NCBI RefSeq assembly: GCF_002849715.1
Contig: NZ_CP018863.1
Coordinates: forward strand, 1,488,001 to 1,552,000
Source of the DNA: Arthrobacter crystallopoietes
GTDB lineage: Bacteria; Actinomycetota; Actinomycetes; Actinomycetales; Micrococcaceae
Reading direction: 5' to 3'
DNA length: 64,000 nt
Shown here: in pieces, positions 27,059 to 34,630 of the stretch
Layout of the letters: each line of letters starts with the position of its first letter
Position numbering within the stretch: the first letter of the stretch is position 1
Position numbers and translations under genes: made by a program
Notes under the pieces: generated by a model
Told to the model about the DNA's origin: nothing
Database searches by the model: none
Seen by the model: only the letters and a program-made list of their open reading frames with translations

Positions 27059-27478
27059 TTATGTCAGCACAGCCGCGGAACCGTGCGCCCGGGCTGGCAA
27101 TGAGGCGTGGCAAGAGCCCGTGACGGGCGCGGCGGCATCAAGTGGATTGCTGACAGCCACCACGTCCAGCACGGCGGTGACCGGTATGTGTCGATATGGC
27201 CCCTGCGCCGGACCGGGAGTCTCGGACGCCGTGAGGTCGGGGCGGCGCCGGAGATATGCGGCAATGCTGGCATAGAGGGCCAGGACGGCCCAGGCGAAGT
27301 TGGACGCCGCACTCGGCCACGCTCCATAGAGTACGCAAGCGCTCCCGCCCATCAGGCCGCCTGCCACATTGAGGGCCGCATACCGGCGTGACTCCGGGGT
27401 GACCGAACCCTTCCACAGCATGGCGTACGCCATAAAGGTTCCGACTGTCCCCAGCCAGCCCAGAACTGCCACCAACAT
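27059..27478 (-). CDS. small membrane protein of the CBU_0592 type
   Basis: A 139-residue protein whose first 85 residues hold three hydrophobic segments (VLGWLGTVGTFMAYAMLWKG; AALNVAGGLMGGSACVLYGA; WAVLALYASIAAYL), the pattern of the CBU_0592-like family of unknown function. The remaining tail, from about residue 90, is low-complexity and may not belong to the family core. The gene converges on the LysR gene. Confidence 0.7.
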   Translation of the reverse strand: MLVAVLGWLGTVGTFMAYAMLWKGSVTPESRRYAALNVAGGLMGGSACVLYGAWPSAASNFAWAVLALYASIAAYLRRRPDLTASETPGPAQGPYRHIPVTAVLDVVAVSNPLDAAAPVTGSCHASLPARAHGSAAVLT

Positions 27479-27736
27479 CGCTTTTCCCTCTCAACCAAAG
27501 TGCCGTTACGACACCAATAATCTCCACCCTTCATCTTTAGATCAATTGCATTGTTCTGTAGTCGAGGTTTAGCAACACTGAACACGGAATCCGGCTACGC
27601 GTTGGCCGTGCCGAGTCCGCCTGGTCGGATTGATCGTGTCTGCGTGCCTGAAGGGTTCCGCCAGGGCCTTATCTGCTTGTTTGACGTGCGACCCTACGGT
27701 CCACACCGCCATCGAGCGGGTGGTTAGGCTGGGTGG

Positions 27737-28429
27737 ATGGCGACAGTTATTCTCGTGCGGCACGGCCGCACCACAGCCAATGCCGCTGGCCTGCTGGCTG
27801 GCCGGGCCGCCGGCGTCAGCCTGGACCAGATCGGGCGCGACCAGGCGGCTCTGACCGGAGACCGGCTCGCCGCGGTGCCCGTAGTCGGGGTGGTGTCGAG
27901 CCCTCTTGAGCGTTGTCAGCAGACCGCCCGGCTCATCCTCGATCGTCAGGCTGGCACGCCGTACACGCCGGTCGATCCCGATCTCACCGAGTGCGATTAC
28001 GGCCAGTGGCAGGGCCGCACGCTCAGTGATCTCGCGACCGAGGATTTGTGGCCGGTTGTGCAGTCGCAACCGTCCGCCGTGATCTTTCCCGGCGGTGAGT
28101 CCATGGCCGCGATGCAGGCCCGGTCGGTGGCAGCGATTCGACGCCACGATGCAGCCTTTGAAGCCGAGTACGGGCCAGGGGCCGTGTGGGTGGCCGTAAG
28201 TCACGGTGACATCATCAAGTCAATCCTCGCCGACGCGCTCGGCATGCACCTTGACCTGTTCCAGCGTATTAACGTGAGCCCCGCCTCCGTATCGATCGTG
28301 CGCTACGGCGCTATCCGGCCGAGCGTCTACGCCACCAACACCGACGCGGGGGATCTGTCGTGGCTCTCGAACGGCATCGGTTCCGGCGATGCGCCGGTGG
28401 GCGGCGGTGCAGGGCAAAAGGCGCCATGA
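27737..28429 (+). CDS. histidine-phosphatase-fold putative phosphomutase (MSMEG_4193 family)
   Basis: A 230-residue cytoplasmic enzyme. The RHG motif ATVILVRHGRTTANA carries the phosphorylated His; the second His is in VWVAVSHGDIIKSIL; SSPLERCQQTARLIL and DLTECDYGQWQG are further active-site parts. It belongs to an actinobacterial group of putative phosphomutases usually found with the next two genes. The substrate is unknown. The gap to the DUF3090 gene is 24 bases, so the three form an operon. Confidence 0.9.
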   Translation: MATVILVRHGRTTANAAGLLAGRAAGVSLDQIGRDQAALTGDRLAAVPVVGVVSSPLERCQQTARLILDRQAGTPYTPVDPDLTECDYGQWQGRTLSDLATEDLWPVVQSQPSAVIFPGGESMAAMQARSVAAIRRHDAAFEAEYGPGAVWVAVSHGDIIKSILADALGMHLDLFQRINVSPASVSIVRYGAIRPSVYATNTDAGDLSWLSNGIGSGDAPVGGGAGQKAP

Positions 28430-28453
28430 AGCTCATGCGCCTAGAATACGTAC

Positions 28454-29020
28454 ATGCCTACACGTGTTCACGAGTTTGCCTGGCCTGATCGGGTCGTTGT
28501 TGGCACCATTGGCCTTCCGGGGGCGCGCACGTTCTACCTGCAGGTGCGCGCAGGGACGCAGATCGTGAGTATTGCCCTGGAGAAGCAGCAGTCGGCTCTG
28601 CTCGCGGAGAAGATCGACGAAATTCTCGACCAGCTCCTCACCGTCGAGGGCAACCCCTTCAGCGTTCCCACGAGTACTCCCATTGAACTTGTCGACAATG
28701 ACCAGCTCGAGGCCGTTCAGGAACAGTTCCGCACCGGTGCGATGAGCTTAGGCTGGGATCCAACCACGGCGCAGGTCGTCATAGAGGCCCACCCCCTCAC
28801 CGATATCGATGCCGATGCCGATGCCGATGACCACGCCGAACCGCTTGATCAGGACGGCGCTAACGAGCCCGAAATGCTGCTGGTGCGCATGCCGGTCGGC
28901 ACCGCCCGCGCCTTCGCCAGGCGCACCCGTGAGATCGTGGGCGCCGGCCGTCCGATCTGCTCGCTCTGTGGTTACCCCATAGACGCCGACGGGCACATCT
29001 GTACCCTTCCCGAGGTCTGA
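28454..29020 (+). CDS. DUF3090 family protein
   Basis: A 188-residue protein with the family start HEFAWPDRVVVGTIGLPGAR TF... (the first twenty residues are diagnostic) and a C-terminal zinc-ribbon-like end, ICSLCGYPIDADGHIC. A run of Asp-Ala repeats (DIDADADADDHAEP) in the middle is a low-complexity insertion. Function is unknown; in actinobacteria it co-occurs with the flanking genes. The ATG of the SCO1664-type gene overlaps its stop. Confidence 0.9.
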   Translation: MPTRVHEFAWPDRVVVGTIGLPGARTFYLQVRAGTQIVSIALEKQQSALLAEKIDEILDQLLTVEGNPFSVPTSTPIELVDNDQLEAVQEQFRTGAMSLGWDPTTAQVVIEAHPLTDIDADADADDHAEPLDQDGANEPEMLLVRMPVGTARAFARRTREIVGAGRPICSLCGYPIDADGHICTLPEV

Positions 29021-29787
29021 TGCCGGCGCCGGACCTAATGACCGCCGAGCTGACGCTCACCGGCCGCATCACGACGGCTTCAAACGCTACATTCCTGGGC
29101 CGCATCGGCGACGTGGCGGTCGTCTATAAGCCGATAGCAGGCGAAAGTCCGCTGCGCGATTTTCCCCACGGCACCCTGGCCCACCGGGAGGTGGCCGCCT
29201 ACCTGGTCTCGCAGGTCTCCGGATGGGACGTCGTGCCGCACACCTGGCTGCGCGACGGTCCGCTGGGTGAAGGAATGGTCCAGCTCTGGCAGGAGCAAGA
29301 CCCCGCCCAAAACGCCGTGAACCTGATCGCGACGGACCACGTGCCGCAGACGGGCTGGAAACACGTTCTCGAGGGACGGGATGAGAACGCACGGATGCTC
29401 GCCCTCGTTCACGAAGACTCGCCAGCGCTCAGACGCATGGCGGTGTTCGACATCGTCATCAACAACGCCGACCGCAAAGGCGACCACATTCTTGCCATGA
29501 CGGACGGACACCGTCACGGCGTGGACCATGGGCTCACCTTTCACCGTGACCACAAGCTGCGCACGGTGCTGTGGGGGTGGCTGGGAGAGGCTCTGACCGC
29601 CGAGGAACTCGACGGCGTCGATCGTGTCAGCCAAGGACTGCACGGTGGGCTTGGCCGAAACCTGGCGGACCTGCTCAGCGCCGAAGAAATCGCATCGCTC
29701 GCCGCGCGCTGCGCACGGTTGCGCTTGGCAGGGCGGTTTCCGGCTCCGAGCGGTGAGATGCCGGCGGTGCCCTGGCCGCTGTTCTAA
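29020..29787 (+). CDS. SCO1664-family protein, kinase-like fold
   Basis: A 255-residue protein. Motifs resemble a lipid- or HipA-like kinase: a Lys in GDVAVVYKPIAGESPLRDF, the catalytic-loop-like FDIVINNADRKGDHIL and the metal-binding-like GVDHGLTFH. It may therefore be a small-molecule or protein kinase; activity is not established here. It overlaps the DUF3090 gene by one base and closes the three-gene operon. The dif-like repeat copy d lies 20 bases after its stop. Confidence 0.88.
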   Translation: MPAPDLMTAELTLTGRITTASNATFLGRIGDVAVVYKPIAGESPLRDFPHGTLAHREVAAYLVSQVSGWDVVPHTWLRDGPLGEGMVQLWQEQDPAQNAVNLIATDHVPQTGWKHVLEGRDENARMLALVHEDSPALRRMAVFDIVINNADRKGDHILAMTDGHRHGVDHGLTFHRDHKLRTVLWGWLGEALTAEELDGVDRVSQGLHGGLGRNLADLLSAEEIASLAARCARLRLAGRFPAPSGEMPAVPWPLF

Positions 29788-29807
29788 GGGAATTACGGCT
29801 ACGCGCT

Positions 29808-29832
29808 TCGCAGGCCGATAACGGCGCATATG
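29808..29832 (+). repeat. dif-like repeat R1, copy d
   Basis: AGGCCGATAACGGCGC followed by ATATGTC. The first bases differ from the other copies but the hairpin core and ATATG are exact. Its right side, ATATGTC, is the closest of all copies to the right arm of actinobacterial dif. Confidence 0.75.
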
Positions 29833-30052
29833 TCCCAGGCATTGGATGTCGGATGAGTATTTCCAGTGAATGGTCGAACGCAGAAGGTTTGCCGTCGGAT
29901 CCGTGCACGGGGTGTGTGGATCGCCTGGGCTAAGCTAAGACCTCCAAGTTCGGGTGTCGGAGGCGGGCAGGTCTCCCCAAAGTCCTGCCCGTGCCCCGCA
30001 TCCTGTAAGCCGAGACGAGCCGGCCGCTGACAGTCCGTGCGCTCCCCCAGTC

Positions 30053-30117
30053 GCCGGACTCCGGCTTCAGCTCCCGCCATCTGCTGGTCTAAGGGTGAGC
30101 GAGAAAGCTCAAGGCTT
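30053..30117 (+). repeat. 65-bp direct repeat R2, right copy
   Basis: Matches 15540-15604 at 55 of 65 positions, same orientation, no gaps. The last 20 bases of both copies share AAAGCTCAAGGCTT without change. Confidence 0.7.
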
Positions 30118-30276
30118 CCGCAGGGTTAGCTCAAATTTGCTTCAAGACGCATGCTTCGTCCTGCCGACCGGCCGATTCGGTAGTATTCGGCGCGGATTGC
30201 ATGAGCAACGGCCGATATCAGTGCAAACGTCGGGCCCTGGTTGGAAAGTCTGGTCAGAGCGTCGAAGTGCGAGGGG

Positions 30277-31314
30277 TTAGCGCCAGCCCAGCTGCGGCGC
30301 CACATACTTCAGGATCGACTCGATGACGTGGGCGTTGTAGTCAACGCCGAGCTGGTTCGGGACCGTGAGCAGCAGTGTGTCTGCCGTGGCGATCGCCTCA
30401 TCCTCGGCCAGCTTCGCGGCCAGCTCGTCCGGGGCACCGGCGTAGGAGCGGCCGAAGACCGCCCGCGTTTTTTCGTCGATATTGCCTATCTGGTCTGAGC
30501 TGTGGCGGTCGCGGGCGAAGTATTGCCAGTCCCGCTCGTCCGTCAGCGCGAAGATGCTGCGGCTGACCGAGACGCGCGGCTCCCGCTCGTGCCCGGCCTC
30601 CTTCCAGGCCTGCCGGTACAGCTCGATCTGTTCGGCCTGCTGGACGTGGAACGGCTTACCGCTCTCGTCATCCTTGAGCGTGGAGCTCTGCAGGTTCATG
30701 CCGAGCTTCGCGGCCCAGATGGCCGTGGCGTTCGAGCCGGAACCCCACCAGATGCGATCGCGCAAGCCCTCCGAGTACGGCTCCACGCGCAGCAGGCCCG
30801 GAGGGTTCGGGAACATCGGGCGGGGATTCGGTGCCGCGAAGCCCTCGCCGGTGAGCACCTCGAGCAGACGCTCGGCGTGCCTGCGGCCCATGTCCGCGTC
30901 CGACTCGCCCTCGGCGGGGACGAAGCCGAAGTGACGCCACCCGTCGATGACCTGCTCGGGTGAACCCCTGCTAATGCCCAGCTGCAGTCGGCCGCCCGAG
31001 ATCAGGTCGGCCGCGCCCGCGTCCTCCGCCATGTAGAGAGGATTCTCGTAGCGCATGTCGATCACGCCGGTACCGATCTCAATGCGGTTTGTCCGCGCCC
31101 CGATGGCAGCGAGCAGCGGGAACGGGGAAGCGTATTGCTGCGCGAAGTGGTGCACGCGGAAGTAGGCGCCGTCCGCCCCCAGCTCCTCAGCCGCGACCGC
31201 GAGGTCGATCGCCTGCAACAGCGCGTCCGACGCGCTGCGCGTGCCGGACTCCGGGTGGTCGGTCCAATGGCCGAAGGACAGAAATCCGATGTTCTTCACA
31301 GCGGAAACGAACAT
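30277..31314 (-). CDS. LLM-class flavin-dependent oxidoreductase
   Basis: A 345-residue TIM-barrel monooxygenase of the bacterial-luciferase type, using FMNH2 or F420. Motifs: IGFLSFGHWTDH at the start, AIGARTNRIEIGTGVIDMRY (strand 3 region), GGRLQLGISRGSPEQVIDGW and RIWWGSGSNATAIWAAKLGM. The start at 31314 fits the family; the longer frame adds 37 residues without likeness. The substrate is unknown. It stands alone, after the accessory segment. Confidence 0.88.
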   Translation of the reverse strand: MFVSAVKNIGFLSFGHWTDHPESGTRSASDALLQAIDLAVAAEELGADGAYFRVHHFAQQYASPFPLLAAIGARTNRIEIGTGVIDMRYENPLYMAEDAGAADLISGGRLQLGISRGSPEQVIDGWRHFGFVPAEGESDADMGRRHAERLLEVLTGEGFAAPNPRPMFPNPPGLLRVEPYSEGLRDRIWWGSGSNATAIWAAKLGMNLQSSTLKDDESGKPFHVQQAEQIELYRQAWKEAGHEREPRVSVSRSIFALTDERDWQYFARDRHSSDQIGNIDEKTRAVFGRSYAGAPDELAAKLAEDEAIATADTLLLTVPNQLGVDYNAHVIESILKYVAPQLGWR

Positions 31315-31635
31315 GGTTGCGGAGGTTCTTATTCCCGGAAGCCGCGGCCTCTCTGGGCTTGTCAAGGAAAATCGTTGGTTGCTGGTTGGTACGCCCGATC
31401 CGCCAGGTGACTCCGGGATGTCCATGATGGGGGTGAATCCGGGTTATCCACGGCTGAGGATATGGGAGCCGTTGGGGTAGCTCCCCCCCGGCAGCCGTAG
31501 CGGTGGATAACCCATAAGGATTGTCCCCGGTTGTGGGCAGCGGAACCTTGCTGCCCGAAATTCGCAGGACTTGGCCTCAGGGCAGGAGCTGACGAAAAGG
31601 ACCTGCCTTTGTGCAGCGTCCGCCCAGGGCAGCGC

Positions 31636-31770
31636 TTATCGGGCCGCGATGCCCCACAGGTCCAGGACCGCCCGGACAAGTGCGACCAGCAGGCCCGCCG
31701 CCGCGATCCACACGCCGGCCAGCTGCAGCCGGTATGACTTCTTTTCCTGGTCCTGATCAAGCTGCGGCAT
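31636..31770 (-). CDS. 44-residue single-pass membrane peptide
   Basis: A short gene behind a strong GGGAGGAAA ribosome binding site. It starts MPQLDQDQEKKSYRLQLAGV, then has one hydrophobic helix (WIAAAGLLVALVRAVLDLW) and stops after GIAAR. Charged start plus one helix suggests an inner-membrane peptide. No family was recognised. It sits between the monooxygenase and the second DUF4193 gene. Confidence 0.6.
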   Translation of the reverse strand: MPQLDQDQEKKSYRLQLAGVWIAAAGLLVALVRAVLDLWGIAAR

Positions 31771-32052
31771 CGTTGGCTTTCCTCCCTATGGCGGAGAAAC
31801 ATCGTAGGCCTCCAAGCCTGCCTCCGGAACGACTCCTCCGGCGCGGTCCGCCGGCTGCCCACACCGCATCCACAATCCCTGCACCGAACCCCGGCACCTT
31901 GGCCGGGATGCGTGGATAACCGGTCCACAGAAACCAACCGGCGTGTCACCAAAACCGGGTGTGTCGCCGCCGGGAACAGGGTCGGCGGCGCGATATGTTG
32001 TTCGCTTCCGAAAGCAGCAACACGCCACTACAGCAGACAGGAAACAGCAGCC

Positions 32053-32352
32053 ATGGCAACCGACTACGACGCTCCGCGGACAAAAGACGACGACCAGACC
32101 GCCCAGTCACTGGAGGCATTGCAGGCAAGCCGGGCAGGCGCGCAAACCGCTGTCCTCGACCTCGACGAAGCCGACACCGCTGAAGGCATCGACCTTCCCG
32201 GCGCCGACCTCTCCGCCGAGGAGCTGGTCGTCACCATCGTTCCGCCGCGCCAGGACGAGTTCACCTGCATGTCCTGCTTCCTGATCCGCCACCGCTCCCA
32301 GATCGCCAGGGAGAACGATGACATGAAGTACTGCCGGGACTGCGAAAGCTGA
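32053..32352 (+). CDS. DUF4193 small zinc-ribbon protein, second copy
   Basis: A 99-residue acidic protein, MATDYDAPRTKDDDQTAQSL at the start, ending DEFTCMSCFLIRHRSQIARE and YCRDCES. The two cysteine pairs are kept. It is a paralogue of the gene at 25322-25624. The ATG at 32053 is chosen because it matches the start of the paralogue (V/M-ATDYD). This copy lies outside the repeat-bracketed segment and is the likelier resident gene. Confidence 0.87.
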   Translation: MATDYDAPRTKDDDQTAQSLEALQASRAGAQTAVLDLDEADTAEGIDLPGADLSAEELVVTIVPPRQDEFTCMSCFLIRHRSQIARENDDMKYCRDCES

Positions 32353-33220
32353 CCCGCCAACCCGCAAGCGCTTGTTCCGGAACAGACCCGTGAAGGAGGT
32401 GCTCAGCATCCCACTGACGCCGGCAAACCGCGCGCATGACCCGGCAATCTAACCGGGCTTGGGCGGCGTCAGGACAGACGCCGGAATTCCCCCGGACCGA
32501 GTTGCACGTAAATCGGCAGCACCAACTGGATGGGAGCAACGCCGACCGGCTCGCCGAGCAGCTCGTTGATGGAGGTCTGCCCTTCAAGCTCGCAGGTCCG
32601 GTCCCTATCCATAACTTGGCCTTAAAGGTGCCTGGCGGGCCTAATCCCTTGGGCACGCGTAGCAGGTCGGCCTGCTACCGGTGCATAACCAGGAGCCGAA
32701 GGACGCCGCCATATAGCGCCGAAAGTCACATTCAAGAGTTTGTGCGTCATCCCGACAGCAGGTGACAAATGGTGCCCCTTGTCCCAATAAACGATCCTTT
32801 GATGCAACGGTCCTGTGAGCATTTTGGCTTGCCGCGTTCAGCTGTTCTCCTGTCGCTGTTGCTCTGGTCAGTGTAGAGCTGCATCAGCGGCGCCAAGTCT
32901 CGCAGGACGCCCAGTATCGTACTGTCGAAAGGGTGGTCGAGGCGTTCCGGCCCGTTCACACCCTGCTCAACACGCAGATATGCGGGTTCCTCACCTTCTA
33001 ACGTTGGTAACGTTATGCGTGATTTGAACGGGAATGCCATCGTTGGGAGCCCACTGCCCATGGGTGCCAAACACACCTGCGTATTAGTGCCCGTCAGGCT
33101 CTTGCGAGCTGTTTCGGCTCCCCGGCGGCAGTTGCTGTAGATCCCCAGCCTAAAGCCGACCCATGCTTTCCTTCGGTAGGTACTGTTGGGACCTAGCCTG
33201 TACATACAGAGAACTTGCGG
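32353..33220. other. gene-poor region, degraded sequence
   Basis: Beyond one possible 47-codon ORF (32469-32612) I see no supported gene in these 868 bases. Frames on both strands have no family likeness or ribosome binding sites. The sequence looks like decayed coding DNA. Confidence 0.4.
32469..32612 (-). CDS. possible 47-residue ORF or gene fragment
   Basis: It reads MDRDRTCELEGQTSINELLG, EPVGVAPIQLVLPIYVQLGP and GEFRRLS. The amino-acid use looks like a real protein, but the Shine-Dalgarno is weak and an in-frame stop lies three codons upstream. It may be the tail of a lost gene. Confidence 0.3.
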   Translation of the reverse strand: MDRDRTCELEGQTSINELLGEPVGVAPIQLVLPIYVQLGPGEFRRLS

Positions 33221-34630
33221 CTAGGCATCGATCACCATATCGGTGCGCGCGGTCGAGCAGCAGGGCAGGAACTTGCCAGCATCGATTTCCCGTGCCCGGA
33301 TACCGCCCTGGTGGTTCATCTCAACCTCCCCGGACAGCTTGACGACCTTGCAGGAGCCGCACATGCCTTCCTTGCAGTTCGCACCGATCCTGACGCCCGC
33401 ACGCTGGGCCACCCCGAGGATGTGTTCGTCGGGGTCAATCCGAACATTGATGCCGGTACGCATGAAGGACAGGGTCAGGCTTCCCGTTCCCACGGTGTCA
33501 AAACTCGAGGCATCAGAGGAACCGGGCTCCTCTCCCACACCCGAACTGGCGTCTTCAGAACCGGGTGCATCCGGGTCGACGGTTTCCAGCGGCATCCCCG
33601 TGGCCTTCAGGGTTCCCTCGGCGTCGTAGCCTGGCTCGTAGATCCCGAACTCCGTGGGCTGGCTGTCATAGTAGTCTTGGGCGGAATCTTCAATTTCCTC
33701 CGCGATTTCCTCGGCAATGTCCGCTGCAAGCGCGAGCTCTGCTTGGTATTCAAGGAGCGTCTGGCGATCTCCCGAGAAGAATTCCATGTGAATGGAGGTG
33801 TCGTCGACGCCGACCTTCTTCAGGAGTTCGGCGGCGGTGTTCAGGTATCCCTCGGGGCCGCAGGCATAGACCTGGCGGCCGTTGGCATCGGGGGCAACCT
33901 CGTCGAGCATGGCCGCCGTCAGCCTTCCGGTGAGCCATTCCCACCCCTCCGGTATGCTGCGGTCGCCCAAGGAGTAGAAGACCTTGACGCGCGAGTCCAC
34001 TGAGGCGATGTAGGCGAGCTCCTGGTGGAAGGCATAGCCTCCGGCCTCCGCTCCGTGGTAGAGCACCACAACATCGGCCTGTCCGGGCAGGGAGTGGATG
34101 GTCCGCACCATCGACATGATGGGGGTGATGCCTGCGCCGGCGGCCAGCAAAAGGTACCGTGCCCGGCGGTCAGCATCAGGCAGATGGAATGCCCCGACCG
34201 GTCCGAGCATCTCCAGGACGGTGCCGGGTTTGACGTTCTCGTGCACCCACGGTGAGACCAGTCCAGTGGGGTCGCGTTTGACTGTGATGTTGAAGGTCCA
34301 CGGCTGGGTGGGCGAACTGGACAGCGAGTAGCTGCGATCCACCGGATCCTGGTCCCCGCCGTTCACGGGAAAGGCGACGTTCACGTACTGGCCTGCACGG
34401 AACGCCAGGGGCGCACCGTCGCAGCGCCGGAACACGAAGGTCATCATTCCGCCCACCTCTGGAACGACCTCGACACATTCCGCCATGAACTCCTGCGGAT
34501 GCCAGGGGCCCAATGCGTGGGCGGCGCGGGCGGGTCCCTCGGTGCTGCCCATCACCCTGTTCCACGGCATCTCAAGACCGCGGATGCGGTGTGGTTCCTG
34601 GATTGCCATCTCGGTGAGGAGTTCAATCAT
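33221..34630 (-). CDS. gbcB: Rieske-oxygenase reductase, glycine betaine demethylase type
   Basis: A 469-residue electron-transfer flavoprotein: FAD domain (RSYSLSSSPTQPWTFNITVK), NAD domain (LLLAAGAGITPIMSMVRTIH; VYACGPEGYLN) and a C-terminal 2Fe-2S ferredoxin (GANCKEGMCGSCKVVKLSGE, then FLPCCSTA). It feeds electrons to the Rieske subunit encoded next to it. A very acidic linker of about 110 residues separates the NAD and ferredoxin domains; most relatives of about 360 residues lack it. The ATG overlaps the stop of the oxygenase gene. Confidence 0.88.
   Translation of the reverse strand: MIELLTEMAIQEPHRIRGLEMPWNRVMGSTEGPARAAHALGPWHPQEFMAECVEVVPEVGGMMTFVFRRCDGAPLAFRAGQYVNVAFPVNGGDQDPVDRSYSLSSSPTQPWTFNITVKRDPTGLVSPWVHENVKPGTVLEMLGPVGAFHLPDADRRARYLLLAAGAGITPIMSMVRTIHSLPGQADVVVLYHGAEAGGYAFHQELAYIASVDSRVKVFYSLGDRSIPEGWEWLTGRLTAAMLDEVAPDANGRQVYACGPEGYLNTAAELLKKVGVDDTSIHMEFFSGDRQTLLEYQAELALAADIAEEIAEEIEDSAQDYYDSQPTEFGIYEPGYDAEGTLKATGMPLETVDPDAPGSEDASSGVGEEPGSSDASSFDTVGTGSLTLSFMRTGINVRIDPDEHILGVAQRAGVRIGANCKEGMCGSCKVVKLSGEVEMNHQGGIRAREIDAGKFLPCCSTARTDMVIDA

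Larger units (their letters stand above)
29788..30276. other. intergenic region with repeats R1d and R2
   Basis: No gene is supported. The stretch contains R1 copy d (29808-29832) and the right copy of the 65-bp repeat (30053-30117), between two convergent genes. After R2 there is a weak sequence, GGCCGATATCAGTGC (about 30209), that partly recalls R1. Confidence 0.5.

Noticed and set aside
15666..29832. The R1 repeat as the true chromosomal dif site
   Set aside because: dif is single and lies opposite oriC; here there are several copies about 32-47 kb from oriC with a poor right arm. Only a dif-like relation is proposed.
32747..33205. 152-codon minus-strand frame
   Set aside because: No family likeness and no start signals; amino-acid use is unlike the neighbouring genes.
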